From assembly GCF_900188035.1 (NCBI RefSeq), contig NZ_FZNN01000004.1, forward strand, positions 213,556 through 277,555: 64,000 nucleotides of DNA. The letters are read 5' to 3'. This document shows positions 39,217-49,667 of this stretch, one piece after another. The notes below the pieces were generated by a model, which ran no database searches, was not told the origin of the DNA, and saw only the letters and a list, made by a program, of their open reading frames with translations. This DNA comes from Puniceibacterium sediminis. Lineage in GTDB: Bacteria > Pseudomonadota > Alphaproteobacteria > Rhodobacterales > Rhodobacteraceae. Both the position numbers and the translations under genes were made by a program. Each line of letters opens with the position of its first letter. The stretch's first letter is position 1.

Positions 39217-40397
39217 TAAACAGCGCTCACCTCGGCCCGGATGATCCGCGCGATCTGCGCGCAATCCTCAAGGCTGAAGGTGAGCGGTATCCGCATGTCG
39301 ATCAACCCGGCAAGGATGCGGTCCGTGGCAGGCATCGGCGCACTTGGCGCATAGCGCCAGGAATCATAGCGTGACGTGAAGGCCACAGGCTCTGGCGCGC
39401 CGAACCACTTCAGCTCCACCCCCCGTGCAGCACAACGTTTCAACACGTCCAGAACCCTCTCAACAGACCAGTCAAGTAACAGAAATTGCAGGCAACTTCC
39501 CACAAATCCCTCTGCCTCCGGCCGGTGTGTCAGCCGCAGCCCGGGGGTGTCGCGCAATCCCTCTTCAACCACGCGATAGCGTTCATTCCAGCGTATCACC
39601 TGATCCTGTAGCGTCCGTAACTGGGGCCGCAGAATGCTGGCGCGCAAGTTGTCCATGCGCCCGGAAATATTGGGCGTCACATACTTCACCCGCTCAAAAA
39701 CCTCGGGCGATGGCGCCGCCCTGTGCCGCTCATATAACATGTACGATCCCGACAGGATTACTGCCCGCGCCGCAACCTCTTCCTCATCGGTGATCAGAAA
39801 TCCGCCCTCGCCGGAATTCACATGTTTGTAGGTTTGGCAGGAATAACAACCGGTTACCCCATGCCGACCGGACACCACGCCGTCCCACCCTGCGCCCATG
39901 GTGTGGGCGCAATCCTCAACCACCGTCACCCCTGCGGCGTCGCAGATGTCCATCAGCCGCGCCATATCGCAGATATGTCCCCGCATATGGCTCAGCAGCA
40001 GCACACTGGCCTGCCCCACCTTCTGCGCCAGATCGTTCAGGTCGATGGTCAGATCTTCTGTCACACCAACGAACACCGGCTCGGCCCCCACCGACGCGAT
40101 CGCCCCCGGCACCGGCGCCAGCGTAAAGGCATTGGTCAGGACCCTGTCCCCCGGCACAACCCCGACGGCCCGCAAGGCAGTGGACATGGCATACCCCCCC
40201 GAAGCCACGGCCAGGCAGAAACGTGCGCCAGTCAGGGCGGCGAACTCCTCTTCCAGCAGCGCTGTATGGCTGATCTCATCAGGCACAGTATTATAGCGGT
40301 GCAGCCGTCCGTGGCGCAGAACCTCCAGCGCCGCCGCGATCCCCTCTTCGGGAATCGGCTCCTGCTGGGTGAAACTTCCGGTGAAAATCTCTGTCAT
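39192..40397 (-). CDS. DegT/DnrJ/EryC1/StrS family aminotransferase
   Basis: A 401-residue PLP enzyme of the sugar-aminotransferase group. The PLP lysine is Lys191 in CYSCQTYKHVNSGEGGF and the PLP-phosphate/Asp site is VVEDCAHTMGAGWDG. The family aminates keto-sugars or cyclitols for surface polysaccharides or secondary metabolites. There are no sugar-nucleotide genes nearby, so the substrate cannot be inferred. It overlaps creA at the 3' ends and is divergent from the ilvB leader. Confidence 0.88.
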   Translation of the reverse strand: MTEIFTGSFTQQEPIPEEGIAAALEVLRHGRLHRYNTVPDEISHTALLEEEFAALTGARFCLAVASGGYAMSTALRAVGVVPGDRVLTNAFTLAPVPGAIASVGAEPVFVGVTEDLTIDLNDLAQKVGQASVLLLSHMRGHICDMARLMDICDAAGVTVVEDCAHTMGAGWDGVVSGRHGVTGCYSCQTYKHVNSGEGGFLITDEEEVAARAVILSGSYMLYERHRAAPSPEVFERVKYVTPNISGRMDNLRASILRPQLRTLQDQVIRWNERYRVVEEGLRDTPGLRLTHRPEAEGFVGSCLQFLLLDWSVERVLDVLKRCAARGVELKWFGAPEPVAFTSRYDSWRYAPSAPMPATDRILAGLIDMRIPLTFSLEDCAQIARIIRAEVSAVYQLDTPEL

Positions 40398-40628
40398 GGC
40401 GCGTAAAATGCAGGTGTCACCCACGACGTCAATCAGGCGTATGCGCTTTTAGAAAAATGAAAGGTTCGCTTCCAAAACGCCCGTCAGCTTGCGCCTTTGC
40501 ACTTCCTCAAGAGGCAGAAATGACTCCAGTCCACAGTAGGGTTACAGAAAATATCAAAAAAGACCGATAAAAAACAACATTCAGAAAGAAAATCACCCCC
40601 AATGGCAATTTTTTCCCAGATATGGCGG

Positions 40629-40655
40629 TTGACGGCCCTCCCCCTCCGCCATAAT
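40629..40655 (+). promoter_or_regulatory. Putative promoter of the ilvB leader
   Basis: TTGACG (40629-40634) and CATAAT (40650-40655) with a 15-base spacer. The predicted start near 40662 lies just before the leader-peptide ribosome site, which fits an attenuator transcript. An upstream ATG at 40654 falls in the -10 element, so it cannot start the leader. Confidence 0.55.
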
Positions 40656-40686
40656 GTCCCGCACGCAAACAGAGGAGTCCCGACCG

Positions 40687-40734
40687 GTGATCACGCTAGT
40701 CGTAATTGTAGGAACCAAGCGCATGGGCCGGTAA
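40687..40734 (+). CDS. Branched-chain amino acid leader peptide (ilvB attenuator)
   Basis: A 15-codon frame, GTG start, reading MITLVVIVGTKRMGR. Six of the first eight residues after Met are Ile, Leu or Val, the amino acids made through the operon it precedes. AGAGGAG lies nine bases before the GTG. It ends 24 bases before an intrinsic terminator. Ribosome stalling at the Ile/Val/Leu codons would leave 40719-40727 free to form the antiterminator. The peptide has no expected function of its own. Confidence 0.8.
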   Translation: MITLVVIVGTKRMGR

Positions 40735-40761
40735 CGGACACCCAAAAGGTACCCCATGCGC
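40719..40761 (+). promoter_or_regulatory. Antiterminator stem of the ilvB attenuator
   Basis: GCGCATGGG (40719-40727) is perfectly complementary to CCCATGCGC (40753-40761), nine pairs. The 3' arm overlaps the first bases of the terminator stem, so the two cannot fully form together. A ribosome that reaches the leader stop (40732-40734) would cover the 5' arm and favour termination. Confidence 0.7.
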
Positions 40762-40786
40762 CCCCGAACCCCACGGGGGCTTTTTT
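40760..40786 (+). terminator. Attenuator terminator before ilvB
   Basis: GCCCCCG (40760-40766) pairs with CGGGGGC (40774-40780) around a seven-base loop and is followed by six T. It lies between the leader peptide and ilvB with no full-length gene before it, so its role is premature termination. Confidence 0.88.
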
Positions 40787-40863
40787 GTGCGCTAAACATG
40801 CCCAGCGGATCCACGACATCCCAAGGCAATGACCCAGATAGACGTCGTAAACGGAGCAAAGCG

Positions 40864-42618
<1,755 letters not shown>

Positions 42619-42626
42619 CCGTCGCC

Positions 42627-42675
42627 CAAAAGTTTTCATAAAAACTTTTGCCAAGACTTTTCACAAAAGTCTTGG
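42627..42675 (+). repeat. Dispersed twin-hairpin repeat, copy 5 (between ilvB and ilvN)
   Basis: Inverted repeats at 42627-42650 (arms CAAAAGTTTT / AAAACTTTTG) and 42651-42675 (arms CCAAGACTTTT / AAAAGTCTTGG). It begins nine bases after the ilvB stop and ends 28 bases before ilvN. Confidence 0.87.
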
Positions 42676-42703
42676 TCACAGGCTCAAGCCAAAGGAACAT
42701 AAA

Positions 42704-43264
42704 ATGTCCGCTCTACACATCAAAAAAGGCTCTACAAAGCATTCGGCTTACAATCTGCGCTCGACCTTCTCGGATGCAGAAGAAACGCACACCATCGCTG
42801 TGCTGGTCGAAAACGAACCCGGCGTCTTGGCGCGGGTCATCGGCTTGTTCTCGGGGCGCGGCTACAACATCGACAGCTTGACCGTTGCAGAAGTGGACCA
42901 TTTGGGACACCTCAGCCGCATCACAATCGTCACCACAGGCACACCCCAGGTGATAGAGCAGATCAAGGCGCAACTGGGACGCATTGTCCCTGTTCACGAG
43001 GTTCATGATCTGACTGCCGAGGGTGGCTCGGTCGAACGCGAGCTCGCCTTGCTCAAGGTTTCCGGGGTCAACGACAAGCGCGTTGAGGCGCTGCGCCTGG
43101 CGGACATCTTCCGCGCCCAGGTTGTGGATAGCACCTTGGAAAGTTTTGTTTTCCAGATCACTGGGACGCCGGAAAAAGTCGACGCATTTGCCGATCTTAT
43201 GCGTCCGCTTGGCCTGAGTGAAATTGCTCGAACCGGCGTCGCAGCGCTGGCTCGGGGGCTTTAA
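42704..43264 (+). CDS. ilvN: Acetolactate synthase small (regulatory) subunit
   Basis: The 186-residue regulatory subunit stimulates the large subunit and gives feedback control by valine. The N-terminal ACT domain reads HTIAVLVENEPGVLARVIGLF and GRGYNIDSLTVAEVDH; the C-terminal domain ends in a DLMRPLGLSEIARTGV segment typical of IlvH/IlvN. It is separated from ilvB by the hairpin repeat. Confidence 0.96.
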   Translation: MSALHIKKGSTKHSAYNLRSTFSDAEETHTIAVLVENEPGVLARVIGLFSGRGYNIDSLTVAEVDHLGHLSRITIVTTGTPQVIEQIKAQLGRIVPVHEVHDLTAEGGSVERELALLKVSGVNDKRVEALRLADIFRAQVVDSTLESFVFQITGTPEKVDAFADLMRPLGLSEIARTGVAALARGL

Positions 43265-43279
43265 GGCCATCCCTTTTCC

Positions 43280-43310
43280 CTGACCGGCGGGAGCAAAGCC
43301 CTCCGGTCAG
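43280..43310 (+). terminator. Hairpin after ilvN, possible terminator
   Basis: CTGACCGG and CCGGTCAG form eight pairs, with GGG/CCC further in. There is no T-tract, so it may be a processing or Rho-dependent end. Confidence 0.5.
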
Positions 43311-43385
43311 AAATCCCAGTCCGCACATTTCGCAACTTAAACGGATGCGACAACATGTCCCATCAACCTAAGGAGGCGTGAGTTT

Positions 43386-43487
43386 GTGGTAGCGCGTGCT
43401 TACTTTTCGCCAACGCGGATCAAGCCGATTCAAGAGCCGCGAACACTGGCACGTTTGGGCCTTCCAGACCAGTCTTCGGAAGTTTAA
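43386..43487 (+). CDS. Possible 33-residue peptide after ilvN
   Basis: A GTG-initiated frame reading MVARAYFSPTRIKPIQEPRT and then LARLGLPDQSSEV. It has a near-perfect AAGGAGG nine bases upstream, which is unusual for chance. No family is recognised. It could be part of a longer regulatory leader or spurious. Confidence 0.3.
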   Translation: MVARAYFSPTRIKPIQEPRTLARLGLPDQSSEV

Positions 43488-43506
43488 ATGTCAGCAAAGC
43501 CTGCAC

Positions 43507-43854
43507 TCAGACCGAGGCCTTACGCCGTTCCAGGAAGCTTTCCATTTGGATGATGTTCGACGCGTTAGTGACAGTCTTATCTTTTGCACGCCCACCGTCG
43601 GTCCGTAAACTTTGAGCGATTCCAACGTATTGCGACTGCCCTACCAGCTGTGGGTTACGTGCCAGCCGCAAATTTGATTCCTCGTTCATGTCGAACTGAA
43701 TGAGGTCTCCAGCGTCCAGGGAAACCCCCTCAACAGCGCTGTGATCCTCACCGGAATAGAACGCAAGGTTCCCGTGGTCTTCGCACCAAATCACTGCCTT
43801 TTTCTCGGCTGTGTCGGTCCAAAGAACGACACCAAACATGTTCGAGCTGGACAT
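43507..43854 (-). CDS. Uncharacterised 115-residue protein divergent from an XRE regulator
   Basis: Starts MSSSNMFGVVLWTDTAEKKA and continues VIWCEDHGNLAFYSGED and LDAGDLIQFDMNEESNLRLA. The sequence resembles small conserved proteins of Rhodobacterales with no assigned function. AAGGG eight bases before the ATG at 43854 sets the start; the open frame goes further up through the divergent promoter region. Its beta-rich, single-domain look and divergent position suggest linked control with the regulator gene, but that is inference. Confidence 0.7.
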   Translation of the reverse strand: MSSSNMFGVVLWTDTAEKKAVIWCEDHGNLAFYSGEDHSAVEGVSLDAGDLIQFDMNEESNLRLARNPQLVGQSQYVGIAQSLRTDGGRAKDKTVTNASNIIQMESFLERRKASV

Positions 43855-44084
43855 CGATGAAACCCTTCGCGTTGATCTGGGCTCACATTCGGGCAAATCG
43901 ACCCGCACTGACACGATTTTTGCCGCGACTCCTTCTTGCAATTTGTGTCGTATACAATATTGATTGAGGCGAACCAGCATCAGAGCTGATGCTACTTAGC
44001 GTCACATTATCGATTTTTTTGTTTCACCGTACCGCCGAGAGTAGTCCTAAGGTAACCGAATACATCTATAAGAAGAAGTTTGCC

Positions 44085-44903
44085 ATGTCTCCAGCAGCAC
44101 GAAAAATCGGATCTTCACCTAGCCCGGCAGAACTGCGTAATATGCTTGGCGCAAATTTGCGTCGCCTCACCAATGATGCCGTATCCATATCAGCCCTCTG
44201 CCGCGACCTTGGGATCAACCGGACACAGTTCAACCGCTACCTGGCAGGAGAAAGCTTTCCGCGACCCGACGTGCTACACCGGATCTGCAGGTTCTTTCAC
44301 GTAGATGCCCGTATCCTGCTCGAACCAGTCGACGAGATTGACACGGTCCGTCGCGACCTGCTGCACCATCCCTCTGTGGCAGATTTCATTGGCGCGGGTT
44401 CGATCTCGCTCGAAGAAGAAATCTTTCCCTCCGGCTTCTACAGGTTCACGCGCCGCAGTTTCATGGATGACGAACAGTTCGTTCAGGGGTTGGTCTATGT
44501 TTTCCGCGACGGTGTATTCACCTTCATTCGCGGCTTTGAGGCCAAGGAAGCCATGCGCGCGCAAGGTCTTGGCACCGACCCTCAGACCCGTGAATTCCGT
44601 GGCTTCCTGCTGCCCCAGGAAGGCGGCATCGCTGCGTTGGTCAGCCGCCGTAATTCGCTGACGACCTCTTTCAATTATCTTGCACGCATCACGTCGTTCC
44701 AGAACAACTTCTGGGTCGGATACGCCGCACGTACCGTGCGGGAGAGCATGACCGGACGCCGTGTGACCCGATTGGTCTATGAATACCTGGGCTCTGATCG
44801 CAAGACTATCATGACGGCGGCCCGCTCCTCTGGTTTCTGCACCGAGAGCGAGCTCATCCCCTTCCACCGCACACAGCTGCGCATGGGTGAATCCTTCAAC
44901 TGA
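44085..44903 (+). CDS. XRE-family helix-turn-helix transcriptional regulator
   Basis: A 272-residue protein. Residues 15-70 form a Cro/CI-type helix-turn-helix: ANLRRLTNDAVSISALCRD, then GINRTQFNRYLAGESFPRP. The remaining 200 residues (FIGAGSISLEEEIFPSGFYRF onward) are a long non-DNA domain without a known ligand motif. The ATG at 44085 begins the conserved part. It is divergent from the 115-residue gene and convergent with prfB. Confidence 0.85.
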   Translation: MSPAARKIGSSPSPAELRNMLGANLRRLTNDAVSISALCRDLGINRTQFNRYLAGESFPRPDVLHRICRFFHVDARILLEPVDEIDTVRRDLLHHPSVADFIGAGSISLEEEIFPSGFYRFTRRSFMDDEQFVQGLVYVFRDGVFTFIRGFEAKEAMRAQGLGTDPQTREFRGFLLPQEGGIAALVSRRNSLTTSFNYLARITSFQNNFWVGYAARTVRESMTGRRVTRLVYEYLGSDRKTIMTAARSSGFCTESELIPFHRTQLRMGESFN

Positions 44904-44952
44904 TGCAGTTTAGCGCTCCGCTTCCAGCCACACACTCGCGGATCGCACTCGC

Positions 44953-46077
44953 TCAGTCGCGCTGTGCATCCGCACGTGACTTGCCCGAGACGTTCAGGGC
45001 AAGCGTCGCTGCCATGAACGGATCAAGGTCGCCATCCAGCACACCCTTGGTATCAGAGGTCTCGTGCTGGGTGCGCAGGTCCTTGACCATCTGATAAGGC
45101 TGCAACACGTAGGACCGGATCTGGTTGCCCCATCCTGCATCGCCTTTGGCCTCGTGGGCCGCGTTGATATCGGCGTTGCGGCGGTCCAGCTCAAGTTGAT
45201 AAAGACGCGATTTCAGCGCCTTCATGGCAATGTCGCGGTTCTGGTGCTGTGACTTTTCCGAACTGGTCACCACGATGCCCGTGGGATGGTGGGTAATCCG
45301 CACCGCGGAATCGGTAGTGTTCACGTGCTGTCCGCCCGCACCCGAAGATCTGTAGGTGTCGATACGAATATCCGAAGGGTTCACCTCGATCTCGATATTG
45401 TCGTCGACGACCGGATAAACCCAGACAGAACTGAAGGACGTGTGCCGCTTGGCGGCAGAGTCATAAGGCGAGATCCGCACCAGACGATGGACGCCGGATT
45501 CCGACTTGAGCCAGCCATAGGCGTTGGGCCCGGTGATCTTGTATGCTGCGGACTTGATGCCCGTCTCTTCCCCGGCGCTCTCTGACTGCAGCTCGACCTT
45601 GTAGCCCTTCTTCTCGGCCCAGCGGACGTACATGCGCGCTAGCATCGATGCCCAGTCACAGCTTTCGGTGCCGCCGGCGCCGGCATTGATCTCAAGGAAA
45701 GTGTCATTGGCATCTGCCTCGCCGTCCAGCAGTGCCTCAAGTTCCTTGACCCTGGCCTTTTCCTCCAGTTTTTTCAGCGCGCCCTCGGCTTCGGCGACGA
45801 CTTCGGCGTCGTCCTCCATTTCGCCCAACTCGATAAGTTCGAGGTTGTCGGCCAGGTCTTGCTGGATCGAGGTATAGGTCTCGATTGCGTCAACCAGCAT
45901 CTGGCGGTCACGCATCAGTTTCTGCGCAGCCTCGGGATCATTCCACAGCTTGGGATCCTCGACCATGGCGTTGAATTCCTCAAGCCGATGGGGCGCAGTG
46001 TCCCAGTCCAGCCGCTGGCGCAGCAGGCCGAGTGATTTCTCGATGTTGTCGACTGAGTTCTGAAGGTCCGCGCGCAT
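44953..46077 (-). CDS. prfB: Peptide chain release factor 2
   Basis: RF2, 374 residues, ends translation at UGA and UAA. The peptidyl-hydrolysis loop is [17 protein letters not shown] (GGQ). The gene is one continuous frame; the programmed +1 frameshift with an in-frame UGA known from E. coli prfB is absent. Start [15 protein letters not shown] at 46077. Confidence 0.97.
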   Translation of the reverse strand: MRADLQNSVDNIEKSLGLLRQRLDWDTAPHRLEEFNAMVEDPKLWNDPEAAQKLMRDRQMLVDAIETYTSIQQDLADNLELIELGEMEDDAEVVAEAEGALKKLEEKARVKELEALLDGEADANDTFLEINAGAGGTESCDWASMLARMYVRWAEKKGYKVELQSESAGEETGIKSAAYKITGPNAYGWLKSESGVHRLVRISPYDSAAKRHTSFSSVWVYPVVDDNIEIEVNPSDIRIDTYRSSGAGGQHVNTTDSAVRITHHPTGIVVTSSEKSQHQNRDIAMKALKSRLYQLELDRRNADINAAHEAKGDAGWGNQIRSYVLQPYQMVKDLRTQHETSDTKGVLDGDLDPFMAATLALNVSGKSRADAQRD

Positions 46078-46167
46078 CGAGATATCCTGCCTGTCTTTCG
46101 GTGATCTGCCTGATACCAAGGCTATCAGGGCATATCAAGGGATGCGCAATCACAGAAGGTGGCGCCA

Positions 46168-46989
46168 ATGGACGAGTTTCTGGAAACCCGGCTGGAACGG
46201 TGGTCACTACGTGACCCGAAAATGATCCAGCACAACGCAGCAGTCTCAATCTTCAAGGTAACGCGGCCTTTGGGAGACCTGGCAGCGTTAAAGATCTATC
46301 ATCGGGGACATGCGGGCAATGAAACCGGCGCCGCGCCTTACCTGGTGTCCATGGCTGGACGCGGGGTCGCAAAGGTTCTGGCAGTCGAACCTGACGCTCT
46401 TTTGACAGAATGGTTGCACGGGCCGGACCTGTCTGACCTTACGCACATGACCTTGCAGGCGGCAGATCAAGCTCTGGTAGGGTTGGCGCGAAACCTGCTG
46501 GCAGACCCGGTGCCGCAGATTTTCCTCCCGACCCTCTCGAACTGGATTGCAGACGCACGACGCATGCTGTTGTCTTTTGAGCCAACTGACGCACGGACAT
46601 GCCTCTTCAGCGTTTTACGCCACAGCCAGACGGCCTTGGTCGACTACGGAAAACAGCAACCGCTTCACGGAGATCTGCATCACGGCAACATCATTGTCAC
46701 TTCTAATGGCGCTATGGCTTTTGATGCAAAAGGGGTGTGGGGACCGAAACCCTACGAACTGGCCAACGCGCTAAGGCACCCAGCAAAATCCGCGCCGGTT
46801 TCCGGCACTGCTCTGGCAAATCGGCTGGCATTTGTTGCGACTGCCCTCGACATTGCGCCCTCAGACCTCGCCTACTGGACTGCTGTCAAAACAGCGCTTT
46901 CAGTCATTTGGCGTGGCGAAGTTACCTCGTCGGCATCACGGCGCGACCTCGACAGGCTACGTGCCTGTCTGGCGCTCTGCGCTCAATAA
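46168..46989 (+). CDS. Aminoglycoside phosphotransferase-like small-molecule kinase
   Basis: A 273-residue protein-kinase-like enzyme. The Brenner motif is HGDLHHGNIIV and the metal site AFDAKGVWGPKPYELAN, which matches the aminoglycoside/hydroxyurea phosphotransferase (APH(6)) type. A resistance role is possible but many such kinases act on metabolites, and it is chromosomal between housekeeping genes. GAAGG precedes the ATG at 46168. It overlaps mrcA by seven bases at the 3' end (convergent). Confidence 0.8.
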   Translation: MDEFLETRLERWSLRDPKMIQHNAAVSIFKVTRPLGDLAALKIYHRGHAGNETGAAPYLVSMAGRGVAKVLAVEPDALLTEWLHGPDLSDLTHMTLQAADQALVGLARNLLADPVPQIFLPTLSNWIADARRMLLSFEPTDARTCLFSVLRHSQTALVDYGKQQPLHGDLHHGNIIVTSNGAMAFDAKGVWGPKPYELANALRHPAKSAPVSGTALANRLAFVATALDIAPSDLAYWTAVKTALSVIWRGEVTSSASRRDLDRLRACLALCAQ

Positions 46990-49532
46990 AGCCCACCTGA
47001 ACTAAGTGTTCCAAAACTCGCCTTAGGCCCAACAACACCGGTGCCCCCCGACGAGGTCCTGACCTGACGCGAACTGCCGTCCGGTTGGATGACGTCGAAA
47101 TTACCGCCCATGGCAAAGCCGCCGTCAAACTGAATGCCAAAGATCGGCTCTTCGCCCTGACGGAAACATTCGGCCACCACGTTCGCACCACTGGCGTCGT
47201 CGCTGAGGCGCGCACCGGTAAAGCGGTCGATATTGATGAACTGGCACTGCTCTGGCACCTTGAACTTGCCTCCGCCGTATTTCTTGATCGCCTTTTCCAT
47301 GAACTGCTGGAACACCGGGCCGCACATGGTGCCGCCATAGGCGTGGGCACCAAGCGTGCGCGGCTGATCAAACCCAATATAGCAGCCCGCCACGATGTTG
47401 CTGGAAAACCCAACGAACCAGACGTCCTTGGCATCATTGGTCGTGCCCGTCTTGCCCGCGATCGGCACCGGCAGGTTGATGACGCTTGACGCGGTGCCTC
47501 GTTGCACAACGCCTTCAAGCATCGAGGTCAGCTGATAGGCTGTCACCGGGTCCATTACGCGTTCCCGGTTGGACACGATGCGCGGGCTTCGATCCAATGC
47601 GATGTTCGGATCGTCGCAATTTGTGCAGTCGCGTTTGTCGTGCCGGTAAACCGTGTTGCCATAGCGATCCTGCACCCGGTCGATCAAGGTCGGTTCAACC
47701 CGTTCGCCGCCATTTGCGAACATCGCATAAGCCGCCACAATCTTGAAAACCGTGGTCTCTTCTGATCCCAAGGCATTGGCCAATACCCGACTCATGTGGT
47801 CGTAAACGCCGAACTTTTCCGCATAGCGCGCAACCGTGTCCATACCGACCTCTTGAGCGAGGCGGATGGTCATCAGGTTGCGCGACTGTTCGATCCCTGT
47901 ACGCAGCGGCGTCGGGCCGTAATAGGTGTTCGATGAGTTCTTGGGCCGCCAAACGCCCTGCGGCGTGTTGATCTCGATCGGGGCATCCACCACGATCGTT
48001 GCAGGGCTATAGCCACTGTCGAGCGCGGAGGCATAGACGAAGGGTTTAAAGCTCGAACCTGGCTGTCGCTTCGCCTGCGTTGCGCGATTGAATACCGAAT
48101 GCTGGTAGCTGAAACCGCCCTGCATGGCGATCACGCGTCCAGTGTTCACGTCCATCGCCATAAAGCCGCCCTGCACCTGCGGGATCTGGCGCAGCGTCCA
48201 GCGGATGAATGAACCATCCGCGTCAGCGGTCATGCGCCGGACCAGCACCACATCGCCGACCTCGACCAGATCACCGGCCACCTTTGCCTTTGGTGCGAGT
48301 TTGCCACCGGAGAGACGTTTGCGGGCCCATTGAACATCCTTGGCGGGAATCCAGTGGCCATCTTCATCCTCAGGAACGCCTTCGATCCCAACGCGCGCCT
48401 CGCTTGAGCCGACCTCAAGCACGACGGCCGGATACCACGGCGCCTCCAGATCGACGTCACGGGAAATCCGCACGTTTTGCAGGGCCTCGCGCCATGCGGA
48501 TTCAGTACTTAGCTGATCCAGCGGGATCTTTTTGCCCGACCCGCGCCACACGCCCTGCGAGCGGTCGTATTCCTCTAGCGCGGTGCGCAGTGCCTTCGCC
48601 GCCTCGACCTGCATCTCCGGGTCGATCGTGGCGCGGACGGAATACCCTCCGGTAAAGAAATCTTCTTCGCCGCGTTCAAGGCTCAACTGACGGCGAATCT
48701 CGTCCGTGAAATAGTCGCGTGGCGGCAGGCTGGCCTGAAACGGTTCGAAATCGCCGTTCTGAACAGACTTCAGCGGCAGCGCGACTTCACTCTCGTAAAG
48801 CGCATCCGTCAGGTAGCCGTTTTCGTGCATCTCCCGCAGCACAAAGTTGCGACGCTCCGTCAGACGTTCCTTGCGCCGTACAGGGTGATAGTCCGACGGT
48901 GCCTTGGGCAAAGAGGCAAGAAAGGCCGCTTCATGTGGGGCGAGATCAACCAGCGACTTGTTGAAGTAAGTCTGCGCAGCGGCCGTAACGCCATATGAAT
49001 TTTGTCCAAGAAAAATCTCGTTCAGGTAAAGTTCGAGGATTTTTTCCTTGCTCATCGTTTCCTCGATCCGCGAGGCGAGGATGATCTCCTTGATCTTGCG
49101 TTCCGCCTGCCGGTCCCCCCCCAGAAGGAAGTTCTTCATTACCTGCTGTGTGATGGTCGAGGCACCGCGTACATCACGCCCCCGGCTGCGCACTGCATCA
49201 AAGGCTGCAGCGGCAATACCGCGAAGATCATAGCCAGAGTGTTGGTAAAAATTCTTGTCCTCGGCACTGATGAATGCCTGCTTGACCAGAGCCGGGATCT
49301 CGTTGGCGGGGGTGAAAAGGCGGCGCTCCTTGGCAAATTCGTCGATGATCCTGCCTTCGGTCGAGTAAATCCGGCTGATCGTCGGGGGGGTATATTGCGC
49401 CAGGCTTTCATGGCTGGGCAGGTCGCGACCATACATCCAGAAGACCGCACCGATGGTCAGCGCAATCATCAGCGCTGCCAGCGTGATCATGCTGAAGATT
49501 GTTCCAAAGAAGGAAAGGATGAATCGGGTCAT
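46983..49532 (-). CDS. mrcA: Penicillin-binding protein 1A
   Basis: A bifunctional 849-residue peptidoglycan synthase anchored by one N-terminal helix (TLAALMIALTIGAVFWMYG). The glycosyltransferase domain has AFISAEDKNFYQHSGYD and STITQQVMKN. The transpeptidase domain has the serine motif GSSFKP, SRN in EQSRNLMTIRLA, and KTGTTNDAKDVW. It builds and cross-links wall glycan. It lies downstream of the amidase gene on the same strand. Confidence 0.97.
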   Translation of the reverse strand: MTRFILSFFGTIFSMITLAALMIALTIGAVFWMYGRDLPSHESLAQYTPPTISRIYSTEGRIIDEFAKERRLFTPANEIPALVKQAFISAEDKNFYQHSGYDLRGIAAAAFDAVRSRGRDVRGASTITQQVMKNFLLGGDRQAERKIKEIILASRIEETMSKEKILELYLNEIFLGQNSYGVTAAAQTYFNKSLVDLAPHEAAFLASLPKAPSDYHPVRRKERLTERRNFVLREMHENGYLTDALYESEVALPLKSVQNGDFEPFQASLPPRDYFTDEIRRQLSLERGEEDFFTGGYSVRATIDPEMQVEAAKALRTALEEYDRSQGVWRGSGKKIPLDQLSTESAWREALQNVRISRDVDLEAPWYPAVVLEVGSSEARVGIEGVPEDEDGHWIPAKDVQWARKRLSGGKLAPKAKVAGDLVEVGDVVLVRRMTADADGSFIRWTLRQIPQVQGGFMAMDVNTGRVIAMQGGFSYQHSVFNRATQAKRQPGSSFKPFVYASALDSGYSPATIVVDAPIEINTPQGVWRPKNSSNTYYGPTPLRTGIEQSRNLMTIRLAQEVGMDTVARYAEKFGVYDHMSRVLANALGSEETTVFKIVAAYAMFANGGERVEPTLIDRVQDRYGNTVYRHDKRDCTNCDDPNIALDRSPRIVSNRERVMDPVTAYQLTSMLEGVVQRGTASSVINLPVPIAGKTGTTNDAKDVWFVGFSSNIVAGCYIGFDQPRTLGAHAYGGTMCGPVFQQFMEKAIKKYGGGKFKVPEQCQFINIDRFTGARLSDDASGANVVAECFRQGEEPIFGIQFDGGFAMGGNFDVIQPDGSSRQVRTSSGGTGVVGPKASFGTLSSGGLY

Positions 49533-49667
49533 GACGTGCCCCCTTAGGCTTTGCGCGCCTCACTATACCGCCCGGGCGACGGCGTCAAAACACAACGTTG
49601 CGTGTGGGCGTCACTGCGCAGATCAAGTAAGGGCCTCCGGCGGGGGGGTGGCCCGCAGGAAACAACT

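Noticed and set aside
44953..46077. Programmed frameshift in prfB
   Set aside because: The gene is one uninterrupted frame with no in-frame UGA near codon 25.
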